DNA of 23,462 nt. Origin: a virus. Numbering within the stretch: the stretch's first letter is position 1; each line of letters opens with the position of its first letter. Made by a program: the position numbers and the translations under genes. The notes under the pieces are model-generated. The model did not search any database and was not told the origin of the DNA. It saw only the letters and a program-made list of their open reading frames with translations. Where the stretch lies: positions 1-23,462 of the IMG/VR virus record IMGVR_UViG_3300025154_000390; one strand, given 5' to 3'. This document shows, one piece after another, positions 20,668-23,462 of this stretch.

Positions 20668-20918
20668 TGATTTATTTTTATGATGATAACGGAAAATACA
20701 TTGGTTGTCGTGAGTTATTGGATGGCGAATCTGTCCCATCAAAAGCAACAACCGTTGAGCTAGTCGTTTTAGATGGACAGGAAGCCTATTTTGTGAACGG
20801 AGCATGGGAAGTCAATACAATAAATGTTGCACCTGTTGCAGTAACAATAGAACCAACCACAGAAGAAGTGCTTGACGAACTCATTACCTTACTTGTTGAT
20901 AAAGGGGTGATCTATTGA
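20667..20918 (+). CDS. Small structural-module protein
   Basis: 83 residues from ATG 20667, behind GAGGAGGGTGG. It starts MIYFYDDNGKYIGCRELLDG with two or three strands, goes on to YFVNGAWEVN and ends with a helix EEVLDELITLLVDKGVIY. This form resembles small accessory proteins found with tail fibres. The next gene starts at its last base. No firm family. Confidence 0.6.
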   Translation: MIYFYDDNGKYIGCRELLDGESVPSKATTVELVVLDGQEAYFVNGAWEVNTINVAPVAVTIEPTTEEVLDELITLLVDKGVIY

Positions 20919-21088
20919 TGTATGAGAAGTTAGAGAAGCACCTTGATAATAAGGGTCTCAAAATCAAAGCTGATGAAAATGCCAGTAAATCCGAAGCAGT
21001 AAAGGCCGAATACAAAGCTAAAGAAAAGGTAAAAGCCTTGACACAGTCTGAAAGATTAGAGCGTATTGAGAAGATTTTAGGACTGTAG
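20918..21088 (+). CDS. Small Lys/Glu-rich helical protein
   Basis: 56 residues from ATG 20918, which overlaps the previous stop by one base, with AAAGGGG upstream. It reads MYEKLEKHLDNKGLKI, a Lys/Ala/Glu-rich middle and ERLERIEKILGL. It is helical throughout and resembles short coiled-coil proteins following fibre-like genes. Coupling supports its being real. Function unknown. Confidence 0.55.
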   Translation: MYEKLEKHLDNKGLKIKADENASKSEAVKAEYKAKEKVKALTQSERLERIEKILGL

Positions 21089-21118
21089 TTACTTCGCACT
21101 TGGATAAAATTTTGAACA

Positions 21119-21150
21119 GCGGAGCTTGCCAAAACCGGCTCCTTTAATTT
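21119..21150 (+). terminator. Probable terminator before the adaptor gene
   Basis: GGAGC (21121-21125) can pair with GCTCC (21138-21142) around a 12-nt loop that holds an alternative GCC/GGC pairing. TTTAATTTT follows. The stem is short, so efficiency is uncertain. Confidence 0.55.
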
Positions 21151-21172
21151 TGCCCGAAAGGATGTGATAAAT

Positions 21173-22027
21173 TTGTCAACCACTGTATCAGCTTTTATTA
21201 CCGAGCTTGATTTGCGCTATCCAAACGCCTTTACAAACACCAATAAATTAGCATGGGTGAATGAATTAGAACTATCTCTATACACTGACATAATAGAAGA
21301 ATATAGGGTGGCTTACTATTCCAGGACAGCACATATTCAAGAATTAACTTTGCCTTCCGGTGTAACATTTGACGATGTATATTCTGTTTGGGTGGATAGT
21401 GTTCAATATCAAAAAAACAGTTTAAGGCATTACAATACTTTAAAATCGTTCTGGCACGAGAACAACAAACTCCAAATTTACCCCATTCCAACCGAAAACG
21501 ATTCTTCTTACGTATCGGGAGCAGCGGAAATTACCTTTGCAGTTTCAACCATTACGACTACAGGTGACGACTTCATAGGCTTTACCGCAGGGGACATTAT
21601 ACTTGTATCAGGCTGTTCGGATGAAACTGCTAACAACAAATACGCCACCATCGTTTCAGTTGCCGCAAAGGTTCTTGCCTTCGCCACTGGAACATTTACG
21701 GCTCAAGCGGAAAGTGCTGCTGTAACGATAACAGCGCCCAAGGTTAAACTGATCTATCGGTATACGCCGACTGAAAAGGTTGTTGGTAATATCGCAACCG
21801 ACACGCTTTTATTACCTGGAAGATTTAATTCTCTGTATTATTTTTATGCAATGGCACAGATGGCTTTATTAAATCGTGAATTTGACGAGTATTCAAACTA
21901 TCAAACACTGTATAATTCGGCATTAGCTGACTTTGTAAGGTGGTACGAAGATAGACGACCGTTCAAGGCCGACAATGTATTAGAAAGTGGGTGGGGCTAT
22001 GTTTCTTCCGGCGCTGAGGACGAATAA
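21173..22027 (+). CDS. Head-tail adaptor-like protein (P22 gp4-like) with inserted domain
   Basis: 284 residues from TTG 21173, ten bases after AAAGGA (21157-21162); the GTG at 21164 is too close to that site. The helical N-terminal part (SAFITELDLRYPNAFTNTNK, WVNELELSLYTDIIEEYR) and C-terminal helices (NSLYYFYAMAQMALLNREFD) match ring-forming adaptors that follow head genes. Between about 112 and 189 a beta domain is inserted, with DDFIGFTAGDIILVSG...NNKYATIVSV, similar in layout to the decoration protein at 17124. The adaptor closes the portal and carries the tail. It overlaps the next gene by 29 bases. Confidence 0.68.
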   Translation: MSTTVSAFITELDLRYPNAFTNTNKLAWVNELELSLYTDIIEEYRVAYYSRTAHIQELTLPSGVTFDDVYSVWVDSVQYQKNSLRHYNTLKSFWHENNKLQIYPIPTENDSSYVSGAAEITFAVSTITTTGDDFIGFTAGDIILVSGCSDETANNKYATIVSVAAKVLAFATGTFTAQAESAAVTITAPKVKLIYRYTPTEKVVGNIATDTLLLPGRFNSLYYFYAMAQMALLNREFDEYSNYQTLYNSALADFVRWYEDRRPFKADNVLESGWGYVSSGAEDE

Positions 22028-23306
22028 GAAAGTGACCAAAAGAAGCATTATCCAGTGGGCAGGGCTGAATAAAAAGGTACTCATAGAAGATAACCAATTT
22101 TCAGCTACAACCAATCTGTCAACTAAAAACTACCCACTGATAAGCCCTAGACCTTCCCGCGCAACTTCATACACTTTAACCGCAGGATGGGCATTGTTTG
22201 CTTCAAGTAAATTAGCGTGGGTGGATGGAACTGACTTCTTCTATAATGGAGTAGACGAGGGCAATGTAACGGCTTCTGCTAAGTCAATGGTAGAGATATC
22301 AAACAGGATAGTTATATTCCCCGATAAAGTCTCTTATGACACTATAGGAGATACTTTTGCCTCTTTCGGTACTGGCACATATCCTACTGCAGGTTCTGTG
22401 CCGGACATAGATTATGCATGTATGCTGGACAACCGCATATTTGGCGTGAAGGGCGATAATATATATGCCTGTGCATTGGGTGACTTTGACGATTGGACAA
22501 CATTTTCAAGCCCTTCAGAAGCAACGGACGCATACCAAGTGGACACTGGAACACTGGGCAACTTCACAGGAATAGCGGCGTTTAAAGGAACTGTTTTAGC
22601 CTTTAAGGGAGATAGAGTTTTTAAATTGTTTGGAGATGTACCAGAGGATTTTCAGTTTATTGAGATTTCGCGGCTAGGCTGTCAGAATCATAAGTCTATA
22701 TGCGAAGTAAATGATATTTTGTTCTGGCTAAGCGATAAGGGAATAGTTGCATACACGGGTGGAGCGCCGGAAGCGATAAACGATGATCTGAACGAAACTT
22801 ACATTTCTGCTGTAGCCGGTGGTGATGGCAGGAAATATTACATATCGCTTTACAATGGTTCAACTTATGCCCTATATGTTTATGATACGCGAAATGGTAT
22901 TTGGCTGCAAGAGGACACTTTAAATGTGAAAGACTTTGCATATTTCGAAGGTTATCTTTACGCTCTGGCAAGTGACCATAAGATCTATAAATTTAACTCA
23001 GGGACAGAAACCGTCACAAGTATAGCAATCACAAAGGAATTTACAGACGATTTGACCGAGAAGAAGGGAAACACTGAATTGATTTTCATGGTTGACCTTG
23101 AATCCGGTTCTTCAATGAAAGTCTATACAAGAGTCAATAATGGTTCGTTTACACTGGTAAAGACTTATACAACCGCCGACCTGTCGACCTTGCGTGTTCC
23201 AATAGTGGTAAACCGGGCAAACCATTTTCAGATTAAGCTTGAAATGACAGGTGAATACAAGATATATCAAACCGAAAGAAAGATTTATGTTGGAAGCGAA
23301 AACTAA
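21999..23306 (+). CDS. Beta-propeller tail-hub/stabilisation protein (P22 gp10-like)
   Basis: 435 residues from ATG 21999, behind GGGTGGGG; the in-frame GTG 21987 lies further upstream. The sequence is a series of short strands with repeated aromatic-Gly turns: MLDNRIFGVKGDNIYACAL, AFKGTVLAFKGDRVFKLFG, NDILFWLSDKGIVAYTGG, EGYLYALASDHKIYKFNSG. This is the repeat pattern of a beta-propeller. A C-terminal beta domain follows (about 360-435). Such proteins follow the adaptor in P22-like phages (gp10) and plug the DNA channel. The start lies in the adaptor gene. Confidence 0.72.
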   Translation: MFLPALRTNKKVTKRSIIQWAGLNKKVLIEDNQFSATTNLSTKNYPLISPRPSRATSYTLTAGWALFASSKLAWVDGTDFFYNGVDEGNVTASAKSMVEISNRIVIFPDKVSYDTIGDTFASFGTGTYPTAGSVPDIDYACMLDNRIFGVKGDNIYACALGDFDDWTTFSSPSEATDAYQVDTGTLGNFTGIAAFKGTVLAFKGDRVFKLFGDVPEDFQFIEISRLGCQNHKSICEVNDILFWLSDKGIVAYTGGAPEAINDDLNETYISAVAGGDGRKYYISLYNGSTYALYVYDTRNGIWLQEDTLNVKDFAYFEGYLYALASDHKIYKFNSGTETVTSIAITKEFTDDLTEKKGNTELIFMVDLESGSSMKVYTRVNNGSFTLVKTYTTADLSTLRVPIVVNRANHFQIKLEMTGEYKIYQTERKIYVGSEN

Positions 23307-23321
23307 TAAGGATGTGATTAT

Positions 23322-23462
23322 ATGGCTTATACAATTCAAAGGGGCGACACATTAAACACATTGGCGAAGAAATACAATACCACTGTCAATGCCTTAATGA
23401 GTGCCAATCCAAGTATAAAGGACCCGAATAAAATATATGCAGGGGCGAGTTTAAACCTTCCA
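23322..23462 (+). CDS. LysM-domain protein, start only
   Basis: 47 residues are visible before the window ends. They form one LysM repeat: YTIQRGDTLNTLAKKYNTTV, then LMSANPSIKDPNKIYAGASL, with the conserved GDTL and N-P/I-Y-G turn. LysM binds peptidoglycan or chitin. AAGGATGTG supplies the ribosome site. After a tail-hub gene it probably begins a tail-associated cell-wall protein or lysin; the catalytic part would lie downstream. Confidence 0.85.
   Translation, partial: MAYTIQRGDTLNTLAKKYNTTVNALMSANPSIKDPNKIYAGASLNLP

Overview
The window is a stretch of a tailed-phage genome or prophage from a Gram-positive, AT-leaning host, most likely a Clostridia-type Firmicute. The reasons are strong AGGAGG-type ribosome binding sites, frequent TTG and GTG starts, tight ATGA overlaps, nearly all genes on one strand, and a Firmicutes-phage replication module. 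No integrase, cI-type repressor or host gene is visible, so free phage and prophage cannot be told apart.

Layout. (1) 2-3730: recombination and repair block with the C-terminal half of a Rad50/SMC-like ATPase, a zinc-ribbon protein, a RecB/Cas4-type PD-(D/E)XK nuclease, an ERCC4 nuclease, SSB and an unknown protein with an SSB-like tail. (2) 3741-4010: a reverse-strand ribbon-helix-helix regulator with its own terminator, operator-like palindrome and promoter, divergent from a near-consensus promoter that drives the replication genes. (3) 4040-5406: replisome organizer with a ladder of 11-bp iterons inside its coding sequence (candidate origin), then a probable helicase loader. (4) 5390-9794: small accessory genes (several Cys-rich or coiled-coil), a RuvC-like resolvase and a sigma-region-4-like late regulator, closed by a terminator at 9805. 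A 290-nt gene-free stretch at 7024-7313 can fold into nested stems. (5) 9912-14102: terminase small and large subunits, separated by about 2.1 kb holding a structured leader with tiny ORFs, a RepL-like winged-helix protein, a MazZ-like dATP/dGTP diphosphohydrolase and unknowns. (6) 14095-21088: membrane protein, portal, scaffold, decoration protein, major capsid protein and a cluster of small beta-rich structural proteins including a lectin-like jelly roll. (7) 21173-23462: head-tail adaptor, beta-propeller tail-hub-like protein and the start of a LysM protein.

The portal, adaptor and beta-propeller order resembles P22-like short-tailed phages, but the tail lies mostly beyond the window, so morphology is inferred.

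The best signals are the intragenic 11-bp iterons, three replication proteins ending in an SSB-type Pro-Phe tail, the structured RNA candidates at 7084-7215 and 10520-11100, and apparent translational-coupling leaders upstream of the RepL-like gene.
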